Origin: Leucobacter muris
GTDB taxonomy: Bacteria; Actinomycetota; Actinomycetes; Actinomycetales; Microbacteriaceae
DNA: 64,000 nucleotides
Reading direction: 5' to 3'
Assembly: GCF_004028235.1 (NCBI RefSeq)
Contig: NZ_CP035037.1
Coordinates: forward strand, 744,001-808,000
Made by a program: the position numbers and the translations under genes. Each line of letters opens with the position of its first letter. The stretch's first letter is position 1. Shown one piece after another: positions 27,467-36,538 of this stretch. The notes beneath the pieces were generated by a model. That model was given only the letters and a program-made list of their open reading frames with translations, was not told where the DNA came from and ran no database searches.

Positions 27467-28125
27467 CTGACCGTGACGTGGAGCGTCTGACGTCGACGCA
27501 CACCGAGATGATCGAGGGGCGGGTGGTGGTCGCGGATCCGCTGCTCGAGCAGCTGCGCCGCGCCCGCTACTCCTCAGTCGGGTACGGAGGAGCACGTGGC
27601 GCAGCCGGCGGCTCGGTGCTGAACACCAAGGCCTTCGACCTGTATGAGGAGATCGACGGCACGACACGCGCGTGGCTCGACCACTACCGGCGTGACCACC
27701 GAGGCGACCTCGCCGACGCGATCGTGCGTCTCGCCGGAATCCTCCGCGCCGAGGTTGCCGGCGACCGCCTGGACCCGGACGACCCGCGCACCGGCATGTT
27801 CGGGGTGATGGTCTACCGCATCGAGAACCTGCTCGATCCGCCTCACGAGAAGGAGCTCACGTTCCCGTGCCCCGACTGCGGCGAGCGCTACCACGAAGAG
27901 ACCACGGTGGAGAAGCGTGGCGGCCGTGAAGTGGAAGTGATGACCCGGCAAGCCGCCCTGCGCATCCCGGTGCGGCCGGGGCGTGCGCTCGTCGCTGAGT
28001 GCCACTGCTGCGGGAAGCTGTGGGCGACCCGAGACGAGCTGATCGAACTCGCTGAGAGCGCCGGCGAGCGTGTCGACTATGCAGAGCTCGTCGTCGCGCT
28101 CGCCGCCGGGAACGGGAAGGGGTAG
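27463..28125 (+). CDS. Phage protein with zinc ribbon
   Basis: A 220-residue protein. The first 130 residues are helical (IDGTTRAWLDHYRRDHRGDLADAIVRLAGIL region). The C-terminal part has CPDCGERYH and CHCCGKLW about 45 residues apart, the two knuckles of a zinc ribbon. Similar proteins precede HNH and terminase genes in actinophages; a DNA-binding role is inferred. GTG start. Confidence 0.6.
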   Translation: MTDRDVERLTSTHTEMIEGRVVVADPLLEQLRRARYSSVGYGGARGAAGGSVLNTKAFDLYEEIDGTTRAWLDHYRRDHRGDLADAIVRLAGILRAEVAGDRLDPDDPRTGMFGVMVYRIENLLDPPHEKELTFPCPDCGERYHEETTVEKRGGREVEVMTRQAALRIPVRPGRALVAECHCCGKLWATRDELIELAESAGERVDYAELVVALAAGNGKG

Positions 28126-28194
28126 GGCTTCGGCGAGGGTTCTTGCTGTCGGCGCGCGGATGGTGTTAACCTAGCCTCACGCAGGAGAAGTGTC

Positions 28195-28230
28195 GAAAGC
28201 CCCGGTAGAGCAACAGCTCCCGGGGCTTTC
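28195..28230 (+). terminator. Hairpin ending the early operon
   Basis: GAAAGCCCCGG at 28195-28205 pairs perfectly with CCGGGGCTTTC at 28220-28230, with a minor GAG/CTC pairing in the loop. There is no T run. It lies in the 217-base gap 28126-28342, which holds no gene. Confidence 0.6.
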
Positions 28231-28342
28231 GCCGTTCCTGCAGGATCTTCCCGCGCCGCGCCGCTACTCACTCTCTCGGCGCTTCGGTGCATCACCTCGT
28301 CGCACGGGCGCGAGCGCGGGAACACTCTCCAAGGAGGCCATC

Positions 28343-28519
28343 GTGGTTTGCAAGCACTGCGGACAGCCGATCAGTGGCGAAACCTGGCCGATTCACGAGG
28401 CCGGCAACTATCGCGGCAAGAGCCGCTGCGACCCAGAGGACTCGGGCCTGCCGTACGGGTACAACGCTGGCCGCGAGGGTGAGCCCTGCGAGTCGCCGTG
28501 CCTCGGGAGCGTGAAGTGA
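28343..28519 (+). CDS. Small zinc-finger phage protein
   Basis: A 58-residue protein starting at GTG with AAGGAGG six bases upstream. CKHCGQPI, then HEAG...RCDPED and CESPC give a likely zinc-binding fold. It is the first gene after the hairpin at 28195. The next GTG overlaps its stop. Confidence 0.5.
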   Translation: MVCKHCGQPISGETWPIHEAGNYRGKSRCDPEDSGLPYGYNAGREGEPCESPCLGSVK

Positions 28520-28719
28520 GCGACTGGGCGTTCGTCGCGACCGTCGCGCTCGTCGTCATCTACCGGCTCGGTGCGAAGTGGATCGACGGCCGCGACCAGA
28601 GCGACGATGAGACGCCGCCGCCCGGGAACGACACGCTCGTGGAGACCATGCCCCACGAGATCCGCGACGACAGCGAGCGTCGCATCCCCGACATCCGACT
28701 CGGCTTCCAGAGGGAGTGA
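28516..28719 (+). CDS. Small single-span membrane protein
   Basis: A 67-residue protein: one N-terminal helix (WAFVATVALVVIYRLGAKW) and a charged, acidic tail. Coupled to the previous gene by GTGA. The function is unknown. Confidence 0.45.
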   Translation: MSDWAFVATVALVVIYRLGAKWIDGRDQSDDETPPPGNDTLVETMPHEIRDDSERRIPDIRLGFQRE

Positions 28720-28721
28720 CC

Positions 28722-29006
28722 ATGCTGATCGAGCCCACCCCGCAGGATCTCCATCGTGACCGGAACACGCCGGCGACGGTACTCGTCGCGGTGGATCGCA
28801 TCGCCCGGGTCCGTAAGCCTGAGCGCGACGAGAAGCTGTTCGAGGCCGCCGCGCTCAGCGCACTGCGCGAGGCGCGCGAGGCGGGGTACGCAGCGATCCG
28901 GTTCGTGAGCGTCGCCGAGCTCATCCTCGAGGAGGAGCCGCGACGCTGTCTCCGGTACCAGTACGCGTTCAACTTCGCCACGGTCAAGTCGGAGAGCGCT
29001 TCATGA
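28722..29006 (+). CDS. Phage protein of unknown function
   Basis: A 94-residue protein. The ATG at 28722 has AGAGGGA eight bases upstream; a GTG at 28716 is also possible. The sequence (TVLVAVDRIARVRKP, ALREAREAGYAAIRFVS) looks like a small alpha/beta fold. Confidence 0.45.
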   Translation: MLIEPTPQDLHRDRNTPATVLVAVDRIARVRKPERDEKLFEAAALSALREAREAGYAAIRFVSVAELILEEEPRRCLRYQYAFNFATVKSESAS

Positions 29007-29356
29007 TCGACGGCAGCACCCTCGCGATCTTCGCCGCTCACGGCCGCCAGGTCGCAGTGATCTCGGGCCGACAGGAGCAATCCAACGCGATCGGTGACGC
29101 GATCAGCGCGGCCGGGCAAGCCGATATCCATCGCTGGTTCAAGGCCAACGGTGCCGAACGGATCGAGTTCAAGAACGGTGGGCGCGTGCACCTGTTGTCG
29201 CGACGCGGCGTTGACCGTCTACGCGGCCGCCGTCTCGACCTCGTCGTGGTCGATGATCACCGCTACCTGCAGGACACGCGCTTCATGGAAACGATCATGC
29301 CGTGCTTCGCCAGCAACCCGGGGGGCCGTCCTCGCATCGGGGTGCTCGTCAGCTGA
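29003..29356 (+). CDS. Small protein with terminase-like Walker B segment
   Basis: A 117-residue protein. ERIEFKNGGRVHLLSRRG, DRLRGRRLDLVVVDDH resembles the Walker B region of large terminases and related P-loop ATPases, in which an RGR element precedes four hydrophobic residues and DD. No Walker A is visible in it; the stretch VISGRQEQSNAIGDAI is where one would expect it. A degenerate or split ATPase is a reasonable guess. Confidence 0.45.
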   Translation: MIDGSTLAIFAAHGRQVAVISGRQEQSNAIGDAISAAGQADIHRWFKANGAERIEFKNGGRVHLLSRRGVDRLRGRRLDLVVVDDHRYLQDTRFMETIMPCFASNPGGRPRIGVLVS

Positions 29357-29583
29357 CCCCGGGGGCACGGCCATGCATCGGGGTGCGCGGGCTCAGCACG
29401 GGGCACACCTGACCCTGCACCGGCCGACCCGGGTCGACCGTCCTCCCGCCAGTACACGGTCTCGCTTAGCGCCCGTCAGCATCCGGCTGACGCAGCACCC
29501 ACCCGCATGCCGGGCACGGGGGTAGGTGCTGCGCACCCGGGGCGCACACGCTCAGCCCCGGCCCTGTCCTCGTGGAGGTGGTC
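29357..29583. other. Gap with a weak antisense ORF
   Basis: No plus-strand gene is supported here. On the minus strand a 39-codon frame from 29585 to 29466 ends LPPCPACGWVLRQPDADGR, which has a plausible CPACGW knuckle, but it overlaps the HNH start and has no clear ribosome site. Confidence 0.2.
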
Positions 29584-29925
29584 ATGGCGACCTCGCGCAC
29601 AGGTACCGCGAAGTACAAGGCGTGGCGCACGCGCACGCTCCACGCTGCACAGCAGCAAGGCATCACGCACTGCCCATGCAAAGCGAACTGCACGCATCAC
29701 GCGGGACGACGCTGCAACGTGTGGCTCGACTACGTCGTCAGCAGACGGCCCAACAGTGCCGAACCCGATCACATCGTGCCCCATGCGCTCGGAGGACGAG
29801 AAACACGCGACAACGGCGCAGTGCTGTGCCGCCGGTGTAACCAGTCGGTCGGCGACAAGACCACCAATCGTCAGCGCCGCACGAAACAGACCGTGCCGAC
29901 CATCCGATTCGGCCGTGCGACCTGA
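29584..29925 (+). CDS. HNH endonuclease
   Basis: A 113-residue HNH nuclease. Zinc-binding Cys pairs (CPCKANC and CRRCN) frame the catalytic DHIVPHALGG and the NGAVLC core. HNH proteins next to terminase genes are needed for genome packaging in many siphoviruses. GGAGGTGG lies just before the ATG at 29584. Confidence 0.85.
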   Translation: MATSRTGTAKYKAWRTRTLHAAQQQGITHCPCKANCTHHAGRRCNVWLDYVVSRRPNSAEPDHIVPHALGGRETRDNGAVLCRRCNQSVGDKTTNRQRRTKQTVPTIRFGRAT

Positions 29926-30067
29926 CCCACCGACCCGGGAACGGGCTGCGGGGGCCGACCACCGGCGAGCGGGGTGGGGGAGTGACCCCCACCCCGCCGC
30001 CCCAGCGCACCCAGAGGCATAGCGATATATCCCCCCGAGGTCGGAATGATCCGAGACGGAGGCTCTG

Positions 30068-30490
30068 ATGACTGCCAGGAAGCCCCTGCGCCGGCCCTCT
30101 CAGGAGGGTGCGCCCAGCCGCGGTCAGAAGCTCTCTGCGGCGCTCTCGCCCGCGGGTGCGGAGCTGTCACGGGAGGCGCTCGCGATGGAGGCGGGTCGCA
30201 TCATCGATCGGCTCGATGAGCTCGACCAGATCATCGCCGGGAAGGGCGTGCTCAAGCTGATGCGGTTCCGCGTCGGTGAGATCTTCGATGAGGACGAAGA
30301 GCGCCACATCCAGGTGCACGTGCACTTCGACAACGTGCTGGGCGAGGCCCGGCAGCAGGCCAACACGCTGCGGCAGATTCTCGTGTCCCTCGGGCTCGGG
30401 AAGTCGGCGGAGCAGCAGGGCGGCCAGAAGAGGAGTTCGGTGCTCGATGAACTCGCGAGGAAGCGCGCTGCGCGGGCTGCAGGAACCTAG
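30068..30490 (+). CDS. Terminase small subunit (probable)
   Basis: A 140-residue protein immediately before and overlapping terL. A basic N-terminus is followed by helices (ALAMEAGRIIDRLDELDQII, EARQQANTLRQILVSLGLG) that fit a TerS oligomer. Identity rests partly on position. It would recognise the packaging site and load the large subunit. Confidence 0.65.
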   Translation: MTARKPLRRPSQEGAPSRGQKLSAALSPAGAELSREALAMEAGRIIDRLDELDQIIAGKGVLKLMRFRVGEIFDEDEERHIQVHVHFDNVLGEARQQANTLRQILVSLGLGKSAEQQGGQKRSSVLDELARKRAARAAGT

Positions 30491-31958
30491 GATCCGGGTC
30501 CGCCCCAAGGGCGCGATCGACTTCGAAGACGGCGAGGATGCCGTCTTCCTCTCCGGCGGTTACGGCCTCACCGCTGACGAGTGGCAGGGCGCGGTCACCT
30601 TCGGGTGGCTCGCCCGCGGCAAGGACGGCAAGCTCGCCGCCGGCCGCTGCGGTCTCGCCGTGCCGCGCCAGAACGGCAAGAACGGCAACGTCGAGGTCGT
30701 GCAGCTGCACAAGATGGCGATCCAGGGCCGCAAGCTCCTGCACACCGCCCACGAGGTGAAGACCGCCCGGAAGGCGTTCCTGCGCCTCATCAGCTTCTTC
30801 GAGAACCCTCGCAAGTACCCCGAGCTCGCCGAACTCGTGAAGGAGATCCGCCGCACGAACGGCCAAGAGGCCATCGTGCTGCACGCGCGCGAGTGCGAGC
30901 GCGGTGACCGGTGCGACTGCAACGGGGGCGCGTCGTGTGAGTTCGTGGCGCGCTCGCGCGGATCTGGCCGCGGCTACACCGTGGACGACCTGTTCTGCGA
31001 CGAGGCGCAGGAGATGACCGACGAGCAGCTCGAGGCGCTGCTACCGACTATCGCAGCCGCCCCCTCGGGGGATCCGCAGATCATCTTCCTCGGCACCCCG
31101 CCCGGCCCGAACTCGCCGGGCGAGGTGTTCGAGCGCATCCGCAAGGACGCCCTCACCCCGAAGGCGGATCGCATCTGCTGGGACGAGTGGTCAATCCCGG
31201 ACGACATGCGCCCCGAAGAGGCGATCAAGCGGTGGCGGGAACTCGCGTATGAGACGAACCCCGCGCTCGGGGTGCGTTTGCGCATCACCACCGTGCAGGA
31301 CGAGCTGCTCGCGATGAGCCCGGAAGGGTTCTGCCGTGAACGTCTCGGGCAGTGGTCTCCCCGCGGCGGCAAGGCGAAGGCGTTCTCGAAGTCGTCGTGG
31401 AGCGTGCTCAAGGCCCGCAAGCCCGAGGACGCGGTTATGACGTACGGGGTGAAGTTCACCACGGACGGCTCCGGCGTCGGCCTCGCCGCCGCATGGAAGC
31501 CGCGCACCGGCCCGGTGTTCATCGAACCGATCGAGCAGCGCAACATGGGCGAGGGCACGCAGTGGCTCATCGACCAACTTGTGGAGGATGCGCCGGTGAC
31601 CGCGGTCATCGTGATCGACGGGAAGGCGCACGCCGGCTTCCTCGTGAACGCGCTCCGAGAGGCCGGGCTGCGGAACAAGAAGCAGCTGCTGCGCCCCTCG
31701 CTCGATCAGGTGATCGCCGCGCACTCGATGCTCGAGCAAGCCGTCGTCACCGGCGGCCTCCAACACCCCGGCGACAAGGACTTCGATGAGCAGGTGCTCG
31801 GCGCGGCCAAGCGCAAGATCGGCACCGCCGGCGGGTTCGGGTGGGAAGCCGAAGAGGGCAAGACCGTCGTCACCCTCGACGCGGCGACTCTCGCCTACTG
31901 GGGTGCGAAGACGACCAGGCGCCGACCTGGCCGACGATCCACTGGGATGGTGATGTGA
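30447..31958 (+). CDS. terL: Terminase large subunit
   Basis: A 503-residue packaging motor. The ATPase half has a variant Walker A VPRQNGKN (about 72-79) and Walker B DDLFCDEAQE (about 180), followed by the FLGTPPGP coupling motif. The nuclease half carries acidic residues of the RNase H fold (VIVIDGKAHAGFLV and the FDEQVLGAAKR stretch). It starts inside terS; AGGAG at 30431 precedes the ATG. Confidence 0.92.
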   Translation: MNSRGSALRGLQEPRIRVRPKGAIDFEDGEDAVFLSGGYGLTADEWQGAVTFGWLARGKDGKLAAGRCGLAVPRQNGKNGNVEVVQLHKMAIQGRKLLHTAHEVKTARKAFLRLISFFENPRKYPELAELVKEIRRTNGQEAIVLHARECERGDRCDCNGGASCEFVARSRGSGRGYTVDDLFCDEAQEMTDEQLEALLPTIAAAPSGDPQIIFLGTPPGPNSPGEVFERIRKDALTPKADRICWDEWSIPDDMRPEEAIKRWRELAYETNPALGVRLRITTVQDELLAMSPEGFCRERLGQWSPRGGKAKAFSKSSWSVLKARKPEDAVMTYGVKFTTDGSGVGLAAAWKPRTGPVFIEPIEQRNMGEGTQWLIDQLVEDAPVTAVIVIDGKAHAGFLVNALREAGLRNKKQLLRPSLDQVIAAHSMLEQAVVTGGLQHPGDKDFDEQVLGAAKRKIGTAGGFGWEAEEGKTVVTLDAATLAYWGAKTTRRRPGRRSTGMVM

Positions 31959-31959
31959 C

Positions 31960-33567
31960 ATGGTGATGTACCTCCCGGCTCCGCCGCAGGTGTATGGCCT
32001 CGACCACACCACTCAGAACATCCTCGATCAGGCATGGCAGCAGTGGGCGGCGAAGCTGCCCCGCAACATCGAGCGCCTCATATACCTCGACGGGAAGAAC
32101 AAGCTGAAGGACCTGCGGATTTCGATCCCGCCCGAGCTGCTCGATGACCTGAACGTGGTCAGCGGGTGGGCGGAGAAAGCGGTCACCGAGCCCGCGAACC
32201 GCACGATCTGGGAGGGCATGCTGGACGAGGACGGCAACCCCGACCCGTTCGACCTGCGCCACCTCCTGTACCGCAACCGGTACGCGGTGGAGTTCCCGCA
32301 GGGTGTGCGTGCGTCGATGACGTACTCCTGCGCGTTCCAGTCAGTCACCCCAGGCGACGTCCTGTCGGGCGAGCCCGAGGTGCTGATCATGCACCACTCG
32401 GCGATGTGGGCAACGGGCCTGTGGAACGCGCGCCTGCGGGAGCTGTCGGCGGGCCTCCTCGTCGGCGCAGTCGACGTGTTGGGAGCCCCAACCGAGATTA
32501 TGCTCCTCACCCCGTTCGAGACGCTCGTGTGCCGGAAGATGGCCGGCGGGTGGATCCTCGCCGACCGCATCAAGAACCCCCTGGGGCGCTGCGGTCTCGA
32601 GCTGATGCCGCTCGCCCCGGACCTCGACCGCCCCTTCGGGCGGGCGCGCGTCGACCGGCGGGTCATGTCGATCGTGGACCGTGTGGTCCGCGCCGGCTCC
32701 CGCCTCGACGTGCACTCGGAGGCGTTCAGCGCGCTGAAGCTGTTCCTGCTCGGCGCTGACGAGTCCGCGTTCACGGACGAGCAGGGCCGCACGATCCCGC
32801 TCTGGTCGTACTACATGTCCCGCATGAACACGCTCGGGGTGAACGAGGAGGGTGAGCTCCCGAAGATCGAGAAGATCAGTGCGGAGTCGCCGGAGCCGCA
32901 CATCGCGACGCTCCGGCAGCTCGCCTCGGAGTTCTCCGGCCATACCGGCGTGCCGCTCGGGTCGCTCGGCATCGCGCAGGACAACCCCGAGTCTGCGGAT
33001 GCGAAGAACGTTGCACGCGAGGACATCATGTTCATGGTCAAGCAGCAGCACACCGTCTACGGTCACGCGAAGCGCCGCACCTTCGAGAACGCGATCATGA
33101 TCCGGGACCGGCTCACCGAGCCACCCCGCGAGATCGCCGACCTCGAACTGCTGTGGCGACGCCCGGATCATGCCTCCGACGCGGCTCTTGCGGATGCTGG
33201 CATGAAGCAAGTCACCGCGGCCGAGCTGCAGGGCACCGAGACCGGGATGCGGATGATCGGTATGTCCGAAGCCCGCATCCGGCAGGCCGTCGCCGAGAAG
33301 CGGCGCATGGCCGCCGGTACCGTGCTCGACCGCCTCACCGCTGACGGTGCCCTCGCAGAGGGTGAGGAGGTTGCCGGTGAGGCGGCCCTGCGGGATGCGC
33401 AGATCGTGAAGGCCCAGCTCGACGCTCTCGGCGTCGGCGTGCGCGCCGGCGCGGACCCCACGGAGGTCGCCGAGAAGGTCGGGCTCGCCGGCATCAAGAT
33501 GACCGGCGCGGTACCGGTGTCGCTGCGCATGCCGCAGGACGAGGCGAACGACCTCGAAGAGAAATGA
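31960..33567 (+). CDS. Portal protein
   Basis: A 535-residue protein of the SPP1 gp6-like portal group. Landmarks are DHTTQNILDQAWQQWAA at the start, LDEDGNPDPFDLRHLLYRN, the stem region LASEFSGHTGVPLGSLGI, and a C-terminal crown with coiled-coil character. It forms the dodecamer at the capsid vertex through which DNA passes. Start at ATG 31960, two bases after the terL stop. Confidence 0.88.
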   Translation: MVMYLPAPPQVYGLDHTTQNILDQAWQQWAAKLPRNIERLIYLDGKNKLKDLRISIPPELLDDLNVVSGWAEKAVTEPANRTIWEGMLDEDGNPDPFDLRHLLYRNRYAVEFPQGVRASMTYSCAFQSVTPGDVLSGEPEVLIMHHSAMWATGLWNARLRELSAGLLVGAVDVLGAPTEIMLLTPFETLVCRKMAGGWILADRIKNPLGRCGLELMPLAPDLDRPFGRARVDRRVMSIVDRVVRAGSRLDVHSEAFSALKLFLLGADESAFTDEQGRTIPLWSYYMSRMNTLGVNEEGELPKIEKISAESPEPHIATLRQLASEFSGHTGVPLGSLGIAQDNPESADAKNVAREDIMFMVKQQHTVYGHAKRRTFENAIMIRDRLTEPPREIADLELLWRRPDHASDAALADAGMKQVTAAELQGTETGMRMIGMSEARIRQAVAEKRRMAAGTVLDRLTADGALAEGEEVAGEAALRDAQIVKAQLDALGVGVRAGADPTEVAEKVGLAGIKMTGAVPVSLRMPQDEANDLEEK

Positions 33568-33582
33568 CCGATCGGGGGCGGC

Positions 33583-34680
33583 ATGAGCGCTATCGGCAAG
33601 CTCAGCCGCTCCCAGCAGTCGGCCGCGCGCATGGCGAAGGACCAGCTCACGAAGTTCTGGGGCCTGTACGGCAACCTCCCTGCCGAGGAGCTGCGCGACG
33701 CGCTGCTCACGTTCGTGCCGGCCCTCGGCGAACGGTACGGAGATCTCGCCGCGGCCGCTGCGGCCGACTGGTATGAGGAGACGGTGCTCGCCGCGACTGG
33801 GAAACCGGGGGCGGCGGTGCTCGCCGAGGTGGAGAGCGACGCGCTCGTAGAGGCCGTTCGATGGGCGGCCGACGACCTCTACCACGGCGACCCCGTCGAC
33901 ACGTGGCGGAAGCTCGAGAAGTCGCTGCAGCGGCACGTGAAGAACGCGAGCCGAGGCACCGTCCAGCGCAGCGCCACCCGCAGCGGCGTCGCGTTCGCGC
34001 GCGTCCCATCCGGGGCGCGCACCTGCGCATTCTGCGAGATGCTCGCCTCCCGCGGGTTCGTGTACGGCAGCGCCGAACTCGCCGGCTCCATCCACCGCTA
34101 CCACGACGAATGCGACTGCCAGCAGGTGCCCGAGTTCGCGATGAACGCCGCCGAACGCGCCGCACACGACGCCCGCGTCGCCGAGATGTACGACCGGTAC
34201 AGCGCGGCGCGCGCCGAAGTCGAGGCTGACGGCCTCGCCCTCTCCGAGGGGAACATCCTGCAGCGCCTCCGGGACATGCACCCGGACCGGTACACGGACG
34301 GCGCGAGCGTGCCCTCGATCCTGCGGTCGATCGATCAGGGCTGGCCGGCCACGGTCCGCCCGCTCACGCCTCGAAACTGGGGGCACATCCTCAAGCGGCA
34401 CCTGAATGGCGGCGGCGCGATCGACACGTTCCCCGAGACGTTCACCCCCTACGACATCGCCAAGGTCATCCGGGAGACCGCCGCGCACCCGGACGCGCGC
34501 CTGCCGCACCCGAACCCGAAGTTCGAGGGCGTCGAGAACCTGCACAAGGTCATCGACGGGCAGCTGTACATCGTCGGCGTGAAGCATCGCGGGGACCTCG
34601 ACGGCGTGCTCACGGCCTTCCCGCCATCGCCGTCGAGTCCTATCATGGAGGCATGGAGATCATGGCAGAACAGGAAGTAG
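33583..34680 (+). CDS. MuF-like head protein with C-terminal BECR/EndoU-like nuclease domain
   Basis: A 365-residue protein in the MuF position. The N-terminal half (about 1-190) is the head-morphogenesis part and holds TCAFCEML (C148, C151) and YHDECDC (H174, C177, C179), a likely zinc site. The C-terminal part (about 260-352) differs: WGHILKRHL (H268, R272, H273), ETFTPYDIAKVIRETAAHPD and LYIVGVKHRGDLDGVLTAF. This order (HxxxRH, helix, then beta strands) resembles the EndoU/colicin-E5/RelE (BECR) RNase toxins known from phage MuF and polyvalent proteins. It may be injected with DNA. Toxin activity is inference. Confidence 0.75.
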   Translation: MSAIGKLSRSQQSAARMAKDQLTKFWGLYGNLPAEELRDALLTFVPALGERYGDLAAAAAADWYEETVLAATGKPGAAVLAEVESDALVEAVRWAADDLYHGDPVDTWRKLEKSLQRHVKNASRGTVQRSATRSGVAFARVPSGARTCAFCEMLASRGFVYGSAELAGSIHRYHDECDCQQVPEFAMNAAERAAHDARVAEMYDRYSAARAEVEADGLALSEGNILQRLRDMHPDRYTDGASVPSILRSIDQGWPATVRPLTPRNWGHILKRHLNGGGAIDTFPETFTPYDIAKVIRETAAHPDARLPHPNPKFEGVENLHKVIDGQLYIVGVKHRGDLDGVLTAFPPSPSSPIMEAWRSWQNRK

Positions 34681-34844
34681 CCGCCCGGCTGCGCGCCTTC
34701 ATTCTGCCGTACCTGCGCGACGACGAGACCGACTACGTTGAAGCGCTCTACTTCGACCGTGACGTCGACGCGCTGCTCGGGATCGCCGAGGCCTACGCCG
34801 AAGAGCATGGCGAATCGCTCGGCGAGGCCCTCGAAGCCGCCTAG
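34653..34844 (+). CDS. Small acidic protein, candidate immunity partner of the MuF toxin domain
   Basis: A 63-residue (or 60 from ATG 34662), strongly acidic, all-helical protein (VAARLRAFILPYLRDD, EALYFDRDVDALLGIAEAY). Its start lies inside the last codons of the MuF gene, and it is followed at once by a terminator. A tiny acidic gene tightly coupled to a nuclease-tipped protein is what an immunity gene looks like; sequence alone cannot prove it. Confidence 0.6.
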   Translation: MEIMAEQEVAARLRAFILPYLRDDETDYVEALYFDRDVDALLGIAEAYAEEHGESLGEALEAA

Positions 34845-34861
34845 CCTGGCCCCCCCCTACT

Positions 34862-34892
34862 AACCCCGTACCCATCTGGTGCGGGGTTTTTT
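34862..34892 (+). terminator. Terminator after the MuF/immunity pair
   Basis: AACCCCGTACC pairs with GGTGCGGGGTT and six T follow. It separates the packaging/MuF genes from the capsid genes. Confidence 0.85.
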
Positions 34893-34999
34893 CATGCCCG
34901 GAATCTCCGGGCTCCGACGCTGCCTGCCGCACGGCGGGAGACCCCATATCCACCCGCCCCGAGCCGCACGGCGACGGGCTACCTGAACAGGGAGACACC

Positions 35000-35560
35000 A
35001 TGAGCGACACCACGACCCCCGTGGCGCAGACCACCGCACAGCCGAACGGCGGCGCGGCGGCCACCCCGGCCGAGCCGAACGGCGACGCCGAGGTCGACTA
35101 CAAGGCCAAGTACGAGGAGACCCTCGCGCATTCGCGCCAGTGGGAGCAGCGGGCGAAGGAGAACAAAGCCGCCGCCGAGAAGCTCGCGCAGGTCGAGGAG
35201 GCCCAGAAGACTACCGAGCAGAAGCAGGCCGACCAGCTCGCCGCGCTGCAGGCCGAGAACGCCGCGTTCAAGGCTGAGAAGCAGCAGGCGGCGTGGGCGA
35301 AGGAGGTCGCCGAGGCGACCGGCGTCCCCGCTGGAGTGCTGCGCGGGTCCACGCTCGAGGAACTGCAGGCGCACGCCGAACTCCTCAAGCCGGCCTTCGC
35401 GAAGGAGCCCGAACCGCTGAAGCCGGTCCCTACGATCGGGAACCAGCCGCGGAACCCGGGCAACGTGTCGCTCCCCGAACAGATCGCCGCCGCCGAGGCG
35501 GCCGGCAACCACCAGCTCGTCGCCGCCCTGAAGGCGATGCAGCTGGGGGCCGCAAGCTAA
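35000..35560 (+). CDS. Scaffolding protein (probable)
   Basis: A 186-residue protein with a disordered N-terminus, a long coiled coil (about 30-100: YEETLAHSRQWEQRAKENKAAAE and following) and a helical C-terminus. Composition, length and position just before the capsid gene fit a scaffold that shapes the prohead and is then lost. GGGAG lies eight bases before the ATG. Confidence 0.8.
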   Translation: MSDTTTPVAQTTAQPNGGAAATPAEPNGDAEVDYKAKYEETLAHSRQWEQRAKENKAAAEKLAQVEEAQKTTEQKQADQLAALQAENAAFKAEKQQAAWAKEVAEATGVPAGVLRGSTLEELQAHAELLKPAFAKEPEPLKPVPTIGNQPRNPGNVSLPEQIAAAEAAGNHQLVAALKAMQLGAAS

Positions 35561-35579
35561 CGACGAAAGGACAGTCACT

Positions 35580-36536
35580 GTGACTGGAATCACCGGTCTG
35601 GGCACGACCTACAACCTGCCCAACTACGTCGGGGAGCTCTTCAACGCTTCCCCCGAGGACACCCCGTTCCTCTCCGCCATCGGCGGCCTCACCGGCGGCG
35701 AGTCGGTGGGGGCGACGCTCTTCGAGTGGCAGGGGTACGACCTGCGCGACGCCGAGGACGACCGCCAGCGCCTCGAGGGTGCCGACGCGCCCGAGTCGGA
35801 GGAGCGCGTGCGCTACAACGCGTCGAACGTGCTCGAGATCCACCAGGAGGCCACCGGCGTCTCCTACACGAAGCAGGGCGCGACCAAGCAGCGCGGTGCC
35901 GGCGCGACAGCCGTCACCATCGGCAACACCACGATCCCCGCTGACGAGCTCGCCTGGCAGCTGCAGCAGGTGTTCAAGCAGATCGCCCGCGACATCGAGA
36001 AGACGTTCATCTCGGGCACCTACGCCCGCCCTGCCGACAACACCGCACCGCGTCGCACGCGCGGCCTGCTGCAGGCGATCCAGACGAACGCCGCGGTCGT
36101 CACCGGCGGCCAGCTCACCGAGTCCGCCGTGCTCGACCTGATGCAGGACGCCTGGGACAACGGCGGCCTGCAGGAGGGCGAGACCCGCACGGTCATCGTG
36201 AACGCGTCGCTGAAGCGGCAGCTCACGAAGATCTTCATCAAGGACAAGGGCTACCAGGAGACGTCCCGCTCGGTCGGCGGCGTGAACCTGCAGACCTTCG
36301 AGACGGACTTCGGCAAGTGCAACATCATGCTCGACCGGTGGATGCCGGCCGACACGCTCGCCGTCGCGTCGCTCGAGGACTGCAAGCCCGCGTTCCTCGA
36401 GGTGCCCGGCAAGGGCCACTTCTTCGCGGAGAAGCTCGCGAAGACCGGCGCGTCGGACAAGGTGCAGGTCTACGGCGAGATCGGCCTGAACTACGGCAAC
36501 GAGCGCAAGCACGGCAAGCTCGTGGTGGAGGCCTGA
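35580..36536 (+). CDS. Major capsid protein, SU10/DUF5309 type
   Basis: A 318-residue protein. It begins TGLGTTYNLPNYVGELFNAS, the usual opening of DUF5309 capsid proteins, followed by EDTPFLSAIGGLTGG. The HK97-like core elements TFISGTYARPA, TRGLLQAIQTN and a C-terminal beta region (KVQVYGEIGLNYGNERKHGKL) are present. It forms the icosahedral shell. GTG start with GAAAGGA upstream. Confidence 0.88.
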   Translation: MTGITGLGTTYNLPNYVGELFNASPEDTPFLSAIGGLTGGESVGATLFEWQGYDLRDAEDDRQRLEGADAPESEERVRYNASNVLEIHQEATGVSYTKQGATKQRGAGATAVTIGNTTIPADELAWQLQQVFKQIARDIEKTFISGTYARPADNTAPRRTRGLLQAIQTNAAVVTGGQLTESAVLDLMQDAWDNGGLQEGETRTVIVNASLKRQLTKIFIKDKGYQETSRSVGGVNLQTFETDFGKCNIMLDRWMPADTLAVASLEDCKPAFLEVPGKGHFFAEKLAKTGASDKVQVYGEIGLNYGNERKHGKLVVEA

Positions 36537-36538
36537 TC

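Noticed and set aside
29466..29585. 39-codon minus-strand ORF with CPACGW
   Set aside because: Too short, overlaps the HNH start, and no ribosome site; kept only as a note.
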